64,000 nucleotides of DNA from Paraburkholderia solitsugae (lineage in GTDB: Bacteria; Pseudomonadota; Gammaproteobacteria; Burkholderiales; Burkholderiaceae): contig NZ_WOEY01000015.1 in NCBI RefSeq assembly GCF_013177695.1, positions 62,001 to 126,000 on the forward strand. Reading direction: 5' to 3'. Below, piece after piece: positions 9,094 through 16,740 of the stretch. The notes beneath the pieces are model-generated. The model did not search any database and was not told the origin of the DNA. It worked only from the letters and a program-made list of their open reading frames with translations. Position 1 is the stretch's first letter, and the number at the start of each line of letters is the position of its first letter. Both the position numbers and the translations under genes were made by a program.

Positions 9094-10236
9094 ATGAAAA
9101 GACTGAATGCCGTAGCACTGTCTGGCGTAGCGCTCGCGTTCGCGAGCGCCCCCGTGACCAGCCAGGCCCAAAGCAGCGTGACGCTGTACGGGATCATCGA
9201 CGCCGGTATCACCTACGTGAACAATACTGGCGGCTCGCACGTCGTCAAGTTCGACGACGGCGTGTCCTACGGCAATCGCTGGGGCATCAAGGGCACCGAA
9301 GATCTCGGCGGCGGTTTGTCCGCGGTGTTCACGCTCGAAAACGGATTCCACCTGGGTAACGGTACGCTCGGCTTCAACGGTGCGGAGTTCGGTCGTCAGG
9401 CCTATGTCGGGCTGGCGAATTCGTGGGGCACCTTGTCGTTCGGCAATCAGCTCGATATGACCGAGGAAATGGTGTTCTCGTACAACATCTCGGCATGGGG
9501 TAGTGGCTACGCGATTCACCAGGGCGATTTCGACCGCTTCAATGGCGACCGTTTGCCCAATTCTGTGAAGTTCCTTTCGAATGAGTTTGGCGGCTTCATG
9601 TTCGGCGGCATGTATTCATTCGGCAATCAGGCGGGCAATTTCCATCAGAACAGCGCCTACAGCGTGGGCGCGCACTATGCGCACGGCGCGTTCACGATGG
9701 GCGCTGCCTATACACAGTTGAACAATCCGTTCGGCATCTACGCGTTCGATCCGTACGCGATGATAGGCACGAGCATGTTCCTCGGCCGGCCGACGACCAG
9801 CGTCGATCCGGCGACGGGCGCAATCACCGATCTCTATTCGAGCACCTCGTTCCCGGTGGACAAGCAGGGCACCTTCGGTGTGGGTGCGAGCTACGCGATC
9901 GGCACGGTCACGCTGAACGGTAACTACACGTACACGACGATCAAGGCATTCGGCAATTCATCGCACATGCAAGTGGGAGAGGGTGGCGCGATCTGGCAGG
10001 TGACACCGGCGTTCAGCGCGATCGGCGGCTATCAGTACACGTCGTTCGAAGGCCATCACTGGAACCAGGGCACGCTGGGGCTGCATTATCTGCTGTCTAA
10101 GCGTACCGACGTGTATGTGTCAGGGGACTACCTGAAGGCGTCGAGCGGTGTGAACGCGGTGATCGGCTACAGCTTCACACCGTCCACGACAACGACTCAG
10201 GCCGATGTGCGCGTGGGGATGCGGCATTCGTTCTGA
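9094..10236 (+). CDS. Gram-negative outer membrane porin, Burkholderia type
   Basis: This 380-residue protein has a cleavable signal peptide (MKRLNAVALSGVALAFASAP, cleavage near TSQAQ) and starts its mature part with SSVTLYGIIDAGI, the standard opening of Burkholderiales OmpC-like porins. It ends with the beta-barrel signature VRVGMRHSF with a terminal phenylalanine. Length and the alternating hydrophobic strands fit a 16-stranded trimeric general porin of the outer membrane. AAGAGAG upstream serves as ribosome binding site. It is monocistronic, and the substrate preference cannot be read from the sequence. Confidence 0.93.
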   Translation: MKRLNAVALSGVALAFASAPVTSQAQSSVTLYGIIDAGITYVNNTGGSHVVKFDDGVSYGNRWGIKGTEDLGGGLSAVFTLENGFHLGNGTLGFNGAEFGRQAYVGLANSWGTLSFGNQLDMTEEMVFSYNISAWGSGYAIHQGDFDRFNGDRLPNSVKFLSNEFGGFMFGGMYSFGNQAGNFHQNSAYSVGAHYAHGAFTMGAAYTQLNNPFGIYAFDPYAMIGTSMFLGRPTTSVDPATGAITDLYSSTSFPVDKQGTFGVGASYAIGTVTLNGNYTYTTIKAFGNSSHMQVGEGGAIWQVTPAFSAIGGYQYTSFEGHHWNQGTLGLHYLLSKRTDVYVSGDYLKASSGVNAVIGYSFTPSTTTTQADVRVGMRHSF

Positions 10237-10321
10237 AGGGGATTATCATCGAGGGTCGATGCGACGCGGCTGATGTGCCTCGCGCAGAAGATACCCTTCT
10301 ACTTGCAACAAGGCGGTTGCC

Positions 10322-11350
10322 ATGACTACAAACGCTGCCCCGTTTGCTACTGAACTGACCTTGGCGCTGGGTTGCCGGCATCCAATTATCTCGGCTGGGA
10401 TGGGCGGGCCAGCACGCGCCGAACTTGCTGCGGCCGTTTCGAAAGCGGGTGGGTTTGGCCTGCTCGGCATGGTTCGCGAACCGCCCGAATTGATCGAACG
10501 CGAAATCGCCGCGGTGCGGGCCGTGACGGATCGGCCGTTCGGCGTCAATCTCATCCCATCCGCGACAGAATCCGGGCTCTTTGCTGCAGAGCTTGACGCG
10601 TGCCTCGCAGCACGCGTGCCGGCGCTGTGCTTTTTCTGGGACGTGGTACCCGAAGCGATACGGCGAGCCAAGGACGCCGGGGCGATTGTGCTGTATCAGG
10701 TTGGCTCCGTTGAAGACGCGCTCGCCGCCGCGAAGGCCGGCGCGGATGTCATCATCGCTCAGGGTATCGAGGCCGGCGGCCACGTCCGCGGACGTACCGG
10801 CGTTCTGACGTTGCTACCGGAGGTCGTGCGGCATGTCAGCGTCCCGGTGGTGGCATCGGGCGGGTTTGCGACCGGAGGAGGGTTGATTGCTGCCCTCGCC
10901 CTTGGCGCCTCGGGCATTCATTGCGGCACCCTTTTTCTGGCCACGCATGAGTCGTTTGCGCATGCTTATCACAAGCAGCGCATTCTCGATGCCCGGACTG
11001 GAGACACGGTGTACACCGACCTCTTCGCGATCAACTGGCCGCCGCATTCTCCTGTCCGTGTACTGGCAAATAGCGTGACTCAGGAAGCGGCGGAGCATTT
11101 GTTCGGCAATCATCCAGACATGCTGCCGCGCGAAGTGATTGCGCATGACGATGGACGGCCCATCTACAAGTTCAGCACCGATTCGCCACTGCGCAGCACG
11201 GTGGGCGACCTCGAGAAGATGGCGCTCTTTGCTGGAGAGTCAGCCGCGCTCGTGAACGCGGGCACGTCGGCGGCCGAGGTGATCGAACGTCTCGTGGGTG
11301 AGGCGCTTGAGGCGTCAAACCGGCTCAGGCTGGCAATGCAACCTGTGTAG
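10322..11350 (+). CDS. nitronate monooxygenase-like FMN protein (2-nitropropane dioxygenase family)
   Basis: The protein has the (beta/alpha)8 FMN-binding fold of the NMO/2-NPD family: PIISAGMGGPA at the N-terminus, the phosphate-binding IIAQGIEAGGHVRG near residues 143-156, and PVVASGGFATGGGLIAALALGASGIHCGTLFL for the second FMN loop. Its 342 residues match the family. Members oxidise alkyl nitronates or reduce enoyl/quinone substrates with NAD(P)H, and the substrate here is unknown. The truncated globin gene follows by 13 bases, so the two are probably co-transcribed; a globin partner suggests nitrosative or nitro-compound stress. Confidence 0.85.
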   Translation: MTTNAAPFATELTLALGCRHPIISAGMGGPARAELAAAVSKAGGFGLLGMVREPPELIEREIAAVRAVTDRPFGVNLIPSATESGLFAAELDACLAARVPALCFFWDVVPEAIRRAKDAGAIVLYQVGSVEDALAAAKAGADVIIAQGIEAGGHVRGRTGVLTLLPEVVRHVSVPVVASGGFATGGGLIAALALGASGIHCGTLFLATHESFAHAYHKQRILDARTGDTVYTDLFAINWPPHSPVRVLANSVTQEAAEHLFGNHPDMLPREVIAHDDGRPIYKFSTDSPLRSTVGDLEKMALFAGESAALVNAGTSAAEVIERLVGEALEASNRLRLAMQPV

Positions 11351-11363
11351 GGGCACCGGCACA

Positions 11364-11759
11364 ATGGAAGCGCAACGTCCAACTGTTTATCAGATGATCG
11401 GCGGCGAGCAGGCGCTTGAACGGCTCGTCGAAAAATTTTACGACATCATCGAAACGGATCCAGACGGAGCGATCGTTCACGCTCTTCATCTCAAAGGGTT
11501 CGGAATAAACCACGTCCGCCTGGCGCAGTTTGAATTTCTGTCGGGCTTCTTTGGCGGCCCCCAGTACTACGCGGAGCGGATGGGACATGCAAACCTGCGG
11601 GCCATGCATGAACACTTACAGATGGGCTTCACTGAAATCAAAGCATGGCTGATATGCATGGAGAAGGCCATCAACGCGCTTGAATTTGACTCCGACGTAA
11701 AAGCAAAACTGATGCAGCATTTCACCCGATCAGCGGAGTCGCTCAAAAGCAGATCCTAG
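11364..11759 (+). CDS. group II truncated haemoglobin
   Basis: This is a 131-residue 2-on-2 globin. It opens with QMIGGEQALERLVEKFYDII, the standard N-terminal helix of truncated globins. FLSGFFGGPQYYAERMGHANLRAMHEHLQMG contains the proximal histidine region (H of MHEHLQMG or GHANLR), and the C-terminal helices are intact. I chose the ATG at 11364 because the 22 codons before it overlap the end of the upstream gene and are not globin-like. It probably binds O2 or NO in the cytoplasm and may be co-transcribed with the upstream flavoprotein. Confidence 0.85.
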   Translation: MEAQRPTVYQMIGGEQALERLVEKFYDIIETDPDGAIVHALHLKGFGINHVRLAQFEFLSGFFGGPQYYAERMGHANLRAMHEHLQMGFTEIKAWLICMEKAINALEFDSDVKAKLMQHFTRSAESLKSRS

Positions 11760-12222
11760 CGCGTGCCGAACGCGGCATACCGATTGCTCCCGCATTGACC
11801 ACCGCCAGGCAGCGCGAGAATGCTTCGCGTGCCAGATGATGTAAGCGCCGCTCTCCGACGCTGTCGTTTACCCAGGGTGCAGTGACAATTTCGTTGTGGC
11901 GTCAGCGGCTGGAATGCGGCTTCATGTTGCTCTGCGGCATAGTCTTGTGCGCTTATTACAGGCTGCACGCCGCGATGCCGGTCGCCCTTGGCGGCCCGCA
12001 ACTTACCGTGCTGCATCAACGGGCTTCGTTCGAGCCGATCCGTGTCTACCCACTCAAAGCATATTGACAATAGGGTAGCCTGACACGCTAAATACCACGG
12101 AGAAACTTTGTTGCCGAAAGGGAATCTATCAACGTCATTGCGAAGTCGCCTGTCAGCTTGTCTGTCTACCCGAACTACCCACACCGCCGGCGTATGCCGA
12201 CACGACCGAGGAGGGTTTGAAG
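11760..12222. other. intergenic region ahead of the transport cluster
   Basis: Frames here (for example a 159-codon one on the minus strand) lack recognisable features. A TTGACA hexamer at 12064-12069 followed by an AT-rich ACGCTAAATA about 18 bases on could be the promoter for the cluster beginning at 12223. No other structure was noted. Confidence 0.4.
12064..12093 (+). promoter_or_regulatory. possible sigma-70 promoter of the permease cluster
   Basis: A perfect -35 hexamer TTGACA is followed after 18 bases by CTAAAT, a weak -10. It lies about 130 bases before the first gene of the cluster and is the best candidate in the gap, though the poor -10 keeps confidence low. Confidence 0.3.
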
Positions 12223-12552
12223 ATGGAACACACAATGCAAAAGCGCATCAATCGAATGTTTGCCCGGGATCGCCTGATGGCATGTATCGCCTTGCTGCTG
12301 CTATGGGTCACGCTCGGTTACGTTTATATCGCGGTGACTGCTTTCGCGACCGATCCGGCGGTGCGTATCGCGCTTTCGATCGGTGTGACAGGCGTGCTGG
12401 TGTTCAATACGGCTTCGATTCTGGCAATGGTCCGGCATTACAAGGACGACAAGAATCACATCTACGGTCTCGACATTCGCCACCTCGATGAAAATCGGGC
12501 GCGCAAGGCCAAACTCGTTGCAGTCGACGATGAGGTGCTCGTGCAGCCCTGA
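12223..12552 (+). CDS. two-TM membrane protein of the permease cluster, 109 aa
   Basis: The start at ATG 12223 is set by a strong GAGGAGGG ribosome binding site seven bases upstream. Two membrane helices are clear (about residues 18-42 and 46-70), followed by a charged cytoplasmic-looking tail (HYKDDKNHIYGLDIRHLDENRARKAKL). I do not recognise the family. It is the first of six tightly packed same-strand genes that include an APC permease, so it may be an accessory subunit, assembly factor or sensor for that transporter. Confidence 0.7.
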   Translation: MEHTMQKRINRMFARDRLMACIALLLLWVTLGYVYIAVTAFATDPAVRIALSIGVTGVLVFNTASILAMVRHYKDDKNHIYGLDIRHLDENRARKAKLVAVDDEVLVQP

Positions 12553-12605
12553 GGTGAAGCATCTCTGCAGTGCCCCCCAAGCACCCATCGAAGAGGAAGC
12601 GCCCC

Positions 12606-12986
12606 ATGGCAGCCGAATACGTCCCCCCCGTTCAGAAAGGCTTCGGCCAGTTGGTCGACAGTCTGTTTCTGCTTGTCCTCGTGTATTGCAGCTTACTCGC
12701 ACCGCTCCTTCTGAAAGCGCCGGAAAAACAGGTAGACGCAACGGCTGCGAAGACCCAGGTGTCCTGGCAAGAGCTTGGCCAGAACCCGACGATGCAGGCG
12801 CAGTGGAAAAAGCTCGGCTACGACCGCGAGCAGGCCGCGCCGATCATCACCAGCAAGTTCGACTATGAGATCGAGCCGGTCTCGCTGATCGTGACGGTGC
12901 TCGTCATTGCCGGCTATTTCGGCTTCGTCCTGTTGGTGTCCGACAGGCAATACCGGCAGGTCATTGCTGAAAAATTTTCGGAGTGA
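12606..12986 (+). CDS. membrane protein with a soluble loop, 126 aa
   Basis: ATG 12606 is chosen over a frame start at 12570. Residues about 15-37 and 96-117 are membrane helices; the intervening 58 residues form a polar, probably periplasmic loop (APEKQVDATAAKTQVSWQEL onward). The family is unknown. Its stop lies four bases before the next start, so it is translated together with the 46-residue protein downstream. Both likely belong to a membrane complex with the permease. Confidence 0.68.
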   Translation: MAAEYVPPVQKGFGQLVDSLFLLVLVYCSLLAPLLLKAPEKQVDATAAKTQVSWQELGQNPTMQAQWKKLGYDREQAAPIITSKFDYEIEPVSLIVTVLVIAGYFGFVLLVSDRQYRQVIAEKFSE

Positions 12987-12990
12987 ACTG

Positions 12991-13131
12991 ATGAATTTCT
13001 GGCAACTGTTGAGTCGTGCCGCCTGGGGCCTGTCGATCCTGCTGTTCCTATGGATTCTGATCGATGCGCTCAAGGTCCGTCGCCAATATGACGACGACTT
13101 CCTGATGAGTTCGACCGAAGGAAACGAATAG
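12991..13131 (+). CDS. single-TM small membrane protein, 46 aa
   Basis: This very short gene has its ATG four bases after the preceding stop and a purine-rich site (TTTTCGGAG) upstream. Residues 8-30 form one membrane helix, followed by an acidic tail (RRQYDDDFLMSSTEGNE). Small single-helix subunits of this type are common in transporters and respiratory complexes (compare KdpF or CydX), which is an analogy, not a homology. The permease gene starts 36 bases downstream. Confidence 0.6.
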   Translation: MNFWQLLSRAAWGLSILLFLWILIDALKVRRQYDDDFLMSSTEGNE

Positions 13132-13167
13132 CAGCGCCATTGCGCTCAACCCGTTCAGGAGCAGCTC

Positions 13168-14562
13168 ATGAGTGACACCGCGGTGACAGGACAGCCAGGC
13201 GAGCGGATCGCCTTGCTGAAAGTGCTAGGGCCGATTCACGTATGGGCGCTCGGCGTCGGGATCGTGCTGGTAGGTGAATTCATGGGATGGAATTTCTCCG
13301 TCGCCAAAGGAGGTGCGTATGGGTCGCTGATCGCGTGCTGGATCATCGGCCTGCTCTATACCTGCGTGGCGATGATCGATTCCGAAGTCACCTCGACGGT
13401 TGCTGCGGCGGGCGGCCAGTACACGCAGGCGAAACATATCATCGGACCGCTGATGGCGTTCAACGTCGGCTTGTATCTCGTCATGGCCTACACCATGCTC
13501 GAGGCGGCCGACGCGCTGGTGGTCGGTGACCTGATCAAGGCCGTTGCGGCCGATTCGGGTTTCCCGGGGCTGGATTCGCGGCCGTTCGCGCTCGTGACCA
13601 TTGCGTTTCTGGCGTGGCTTAATTACCGCGGTGTTTTTGTCACGCTAACGGTCAATTTCGTGATCACGGCGGTCGCATTCGTCGCCATCGTGGTGCTATT
13701 TTTTGGCGTGCAGCCCTGGAACCCCGGGCATACGCTGCTGCATCACGAATTGCTGACGCAATTGCCTTACGGGTGGCTGGGGGTGGTCGCTGCCTTGCAG
13801 TTCGGCATGTGGTACTACCTCGGCATCGAAGGCACATGTCAGGCCGCGGAGGAAGTGCGCTCGGCCGGCCGCTCGATTCCGCTTGGCACGATGTGCGGGA
13901 TGATTACGCTGTTGGTCGCCGCTGCGATGACCTGGTACATTGCGAGCGGGCTGATGCCGTGGGAATACCTTGGACAGGCGGTGACACCGCTTTACGATGC
14001 TGCGCGACTGTCCGGCAGTAAGGGTTTGCAAACGCTGCTGTTCGTCGGCACGCTGTTCTCCGCCGTCGCGTCGGCCAATGGCTGCATCAACGATGCATCC
14101 CGCGCATGGTTCTCGATGTCGCGCGATCGCTACATGCCGATGTGGTTCGGCGCTGTGCATCCACGCTATCGCACGCCATACCGCGCGATTATCTTCCTTG
14201 TACCGATTGCGATTTCGTTCGCGTTCACCGGCTTGCTCGACCAGGTGATCACGTTTTCGATCCTGTCAGGCCTGCTCGGCTACACGTTCATGTCGATCAA
14301 TATCGTCAAGTTCCGCCGGCAGTGGCCAATTGGCAGCATCAACCGCGGCTATGTTCATCCGTTTCACCCGATTCCAGCGATTGTGCTGCTAGTGCTGTGC
14401 GTAGCGACCTATTTCGCGACGTATCTGGGCTATGGCGCATCGTTGCTGTCGATCATGGCGTTCTACATCGTCGCTTCCATCTGGTTCGCGTTGCATCGCT
14501 ACAAATACGTCAAACGTGGCGATCAATTCACGATGGATTGGCCCCGGCCGAAAAATTACTGA
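13168..14562 (+). CDS. APC-superfamily amine/amino acid permease (ethanolamine permease-like)
   Basis: This is a 464-residue polytopic protein with about 12 membrane helices. The N-terminal GIVLVGEFMGWNFSVAKGG fits the unwound helix 1 of APC transporters, and FGMWYYLGIEGTCQAAEEVR and RAWFSMSRDRYMPMWFG match the amino acid/ethanolamine permease subgroup. It sits in the inner membrane and imports a cationic amine or amino acid with protons or sodium. It lies 1.2 kb upstream of the methylamine-specific N-methylglutamate operon, so methylamine, sarcosine or N-methylglutamate are reasonable substrates (inference). Five small unknown genes surround it. Confidence 0.85.
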   Translation: MSDTAVTGQPGERIALLKVLGPIHVWALGVGIVLVGEFMGWNFSVAKGGAYGSLIACWIIGLLYTCVAMIDSEVTSTVAAAGGQYTQAKHIIGPLMAFNVGLYLVMAYTMLEAADALVVGDLIKAVAADSGFPGLDSRPFALVTIAFLAWLNYRGVFVTLTVNFVITAVAFVAIVVLFFGVQPWNPGHTLLHHELLTQLPYGWLGVVAALQFGMWYYLGIEGTCQAAEEVRSAGRSIPLGTMCGMITLLVAAAMTWYIASGLMPWEYLGQAVTPLYDAARLSGSKGLQTLLFVGTLFSAVASANGCINDASRAWFSMSRDRYMPMWFGAVHPRYRTPYRAIIFLVPIAISFAFTGLLDQVITFSILSGLLGYTFMSINIVKFRRQWPIGSINRGYVHPFHPIPAIVLLVLCVATYFATYLGYGASLLSIMAFYIVASIWFALHRYKYVKRGDQFTMDWPRPKNY

Positions 14563-14624
14563 TAGCGGCACGGCGCCGCTGCGAGTATGGATGGCGTGGC
14601 GCCGCGCGAACGGAGTGTCACACC

Positions 14625-15302
14625 ATGCATCTCGCCGGCACCGGATTGGTCGCGCTGTTCGTCATCGCACTCGGATTCATCTACTGGCGCGACCGCAACG
14701 CGCTGAAAGCACGCCGCTTCAAGCTATTTGAAGCGTGTCTCGCCCTGTTCGACCATCATCGGCTGACCCAGGATGCCGTGAATTTCCCGGTACTCACGGG
14801 CTCGTACGGCGGGTTCGATGTCCGCATCGAACCACTGGCCGATCACGTGGTCTTTCGCAAGATTCCTTCGTTGTGGCTGCTTGTCACCGTCAAGCACGCG
14901 TTGCCGATGGACGGCACATTCGACCTGCTTGCACGCGCACAGAACGTCGAGTTTTACTCGCCATCGGACAGTCTCCAGGTGCGCATAGCCACGCCGGACG
15001 CATGGCCCCGACATACGACGCTCAAAGCCGACCGTCCCGCCGCTGAGTTACCCATGAACGTACTGGATCCGCATGTCAGGACGCTCTTTGCCGACCCCCG
15101 GTCGAAGGAGCTGGTCGTCACGCGACGTGGCGTAAGAATTGTCTATCAGGCACATAGCGGGAATCGCAGCGAATACCTGGTGATGCGCTCCGCTGCGTTT
15201 CGCGAAGCGCACGTGCCGGCGGCGCTGCTCAGGTCGCTGCTCGATCAGGCCGTGGCCGTGTGCGTCGATCTCGCTGGCGGAGGTGCTCATGCGCGCGGGT
15301 AA
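14625..15302 (+). CDS. membrane-anchored hypothetical protein, 225 aa
   Basis: Start ATG 14625 follows the permease stop by 62 bases and has GGAG upstream. One N-terminal membrane helix (residues 3-19, GTGLVALFVIALGFIYW) anchors a soluble domain of about 200 residues rich in beta strands. No catalytic motif is recognised. Its 3' end overlaps the next gene by 14 bases, showing translational coupling. Consistent orientation and spacing place it in the permease operon. It could be an extracytoplasmic or cytoplasmic partner of the transporter. Confidence 0.65.
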   Translation: MHLAGTGLVALFVIALGFIYWRDRNALKARRFKLFEACLALFDHHRLTQDAVNFPVLTGSYGGFDVRIEPLADHVVFRKIPSLWLLVTVKHALPMDGTFDLLARAQNVEFYSPSDSLQVRIATPDAWPRHTTLKADRPAAELPMNVLDPHVRTLFADPRSKELVVTRRGVRIVYQAHSGNRSEYLVMRSAAFREAHVPAALLRSLLDQAVAVCVDLAGGGAHARG

Positions 15303-15648
15303 GTCCATGCCACCTTCCGCGCGCCATGATGGGCCGAAGTCAGAACAGAACGCATCGGCGCCGCGCCTGCGCCGCCCCCTGCATCCCTACCTTGTGCTGG
15401 CCGCCGCCGTGATCCTGCCGGGCGGCGGGCAGGTGCTCAACCGGATGCCCACGCGCGGGCTGATCATGATTTTCTTCATGCTCTCCCTTGGGATCGTCAC
15501 GATGGAACTCGCCGCGCCGGGACGATCGTTTATCGGCCGGCACGCCGGTGGGTTCTTCGTCTATGCGATTGCCGTTATGGATGCCTACATGACCGCGCGC
15601 TATCGGTGGGCGCTGTTCAGGCAGCGTCTGTCCGCGCCCTCGCTTTAG
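15289..15648 (+). CDS. hypothetical multi-TM membrane protein, 119 aa
   Basis: ATG 15289 is preceded by GGCGGAGG six bases upstream, which decides the start over GTG 15283. After a basic, polar 30-residue leader come two or three membrane segments (about residues 34-50, 57-75 and 86-102). PGGGQVLNRMPTRGLIMIFF resembles the glycine-rich turn of small TM2-like membrane proteins. It overlaps the preceding gene by 14 bases and closes the permease cluster. Function unknown. Confidence 0.65.
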   Translation: MRAGKSMPPSARHDGPKSEQNASAPRLRRPLHPYLVLAAAVILPGGGQVLNRMPTRGLIMIFFMLSLGIVTMELAAPGRSFIGRHAGGFFVYAIAVMDAYMTARYRWALFRQRLSAPSL

Positions 15649-15731
15649 CGGACGCCGCTGCCCGAGGCGGCCCCTATCTCCAAAGTGGTACTTACAAGGT
15701 GTTTCTTGGTGGGAAATTAAGTTTATCTGTA

Positions 15732-15760
15732 TTGACTTGTGGTTTTGTCATGGTTACTCT
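15732..15760 (+). promoter_or_regulatory. candidate sigma-70 promoter of the purU/N-methylglutamate operon
   Basis: TTGACT, a 17-base spacer and TACTCT occur 39 bases before the purU ATG, in a 150-bp gap that is clearly more AT-rich than the flanking genes. The spacing is ideal and the -35 matches five of six bases; the -10 is weak. This is the only sizeable gap before the long plus-strand operon. Confidence 0.4.
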
Positions 15761-15798
15761 GAATAAACATTTATTCCTATTGAGAACTGGACGCCAAC

Positions 15799-16659
15799 AT
15801 GCCAGCACCTCGTCGCCTTACGCTGACTCTGTCGTGCCCTGACCGGATTGGCATCGTTGCCGCGGTCAGTACATTTCTCGCCGAACATCATGGCTGGATC
15901 ATCGAGGCGACACACCACGCCGACGAGATCGAGAAGCGCTTCTTCATGCGCCATGAGATCGCGACCGATTCACTGCCGTTCAGCGTCGACGCGTTCCGCG
16001 AACGGTTTGCGCGCATCGGGCATGAGTTCTCGATGGATTGGAAAGTCACCGACCATTCGGTGAAGAAGCGCGTGGTCATTCTGGTGTCGAAGCTCGAACA
16101 CTGCCTGTACGACCTGCTTGCACGGTGGAAAGCGGGTGAGCTCGACATCGACATCCCCTGCGTGATCTCGAATCACGACACGTGGCGCAGCTTCGTTGAA
16201 TGGCACGGCATTCCGTTTCATCACGTGCCGGTCACGCCTGACAACAAGCAGCAGGCCTACGACGAAGTGCAGCGGCTTTTCGAGGACGCACGCGCCGACA
16301 CCATGGTGCTCGCCCGCTACATGCAGGTGTTGTCGCCAAAGCTTTGCTCGGCCTACCCGGGTCGCATCATCAACATCCATCATTCGTTCCTGCCGAGCTT
16401 CGTCGGTGCCAAGCCGTATCACCAGGCGTATGGGCGCGGCGTGAAGCTGACGGGCGCGACCTGCCACTACGTGACGGAAGACCTCGACGAGGGGCCGATC
16501 ATCGAACAGGACACGATCCGCGTACGTCATTCAGACCGTCCTGACGATCTGGTGCGCCTGGGCCGCGATATCGAGAAGGCCGTATTGGCACGGGGCTTGC
16601 GTTATCACCTCGAAGACCGCGTGCTGATTCACGGCAACAAGACGGTGGTGCTTCGGTAG
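15799..16659 (+). CDS. purU: formyltetrahydrofolate deformylase
   Basis: PurU hydrolyses 10-formyl-H4F to formate and H4F. The 286-residue protein has an N-terminal ACT domain (residues 6-85, opening LTLTLSCPDRIGIVAAVSTF) and a C-terminal formyltransferase fold with the catalytic set NIHHSFLPSF (His), and an Asp in TEDLDEGPIIEQD. It is the first gene of the N-methylglutamate operon. Together with folD at the other end it forms a route from methylene-H4F to formate, so its job here is probably C1 dissimilation rather than purine synthesis (inference from context). Confidence 0.9.
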   Translation: MPAPRRLTLTLSCPDRIGIVAAVSTFLAEHHGWIIEATHHADEIEKRFFMRHEIATDSLPFSVDAFRERFARIGHEFSMDWKVTDHSVKKRVVILVSKLEHCLYDLLARWKAGELDIDIPCVISNHDTWRSFVEWHGIPFHHVPVTPDNKQQAYDEVQRLFEDARADTMVLARYMQVLSPKLCSAYPGRIINIHHSFLPSFVGAKPYHQAYGRGVKLTGATCHYVTEDLDEGPIIEQDTIRVRHSDRPDDLVRLGRDIEKAVLARGLRYHLEDRVLIHGNKTVVLR

Positions 16660-16740
16660 TCGGTGAGCAGTCAACCCTGATCAGGATCGTCCCGGCTTCG
16701 CGCTGCAACGAGCAGCGAGGGGCCGCACAAGGAGCAAGCT

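Noticed and set aside
11756..12235. 159-codon minus-strand frame between the globin and the permease cluster
   Set aside because: No ribosome binding site, odd composition and no motif; the gap is better explained as regulatory.
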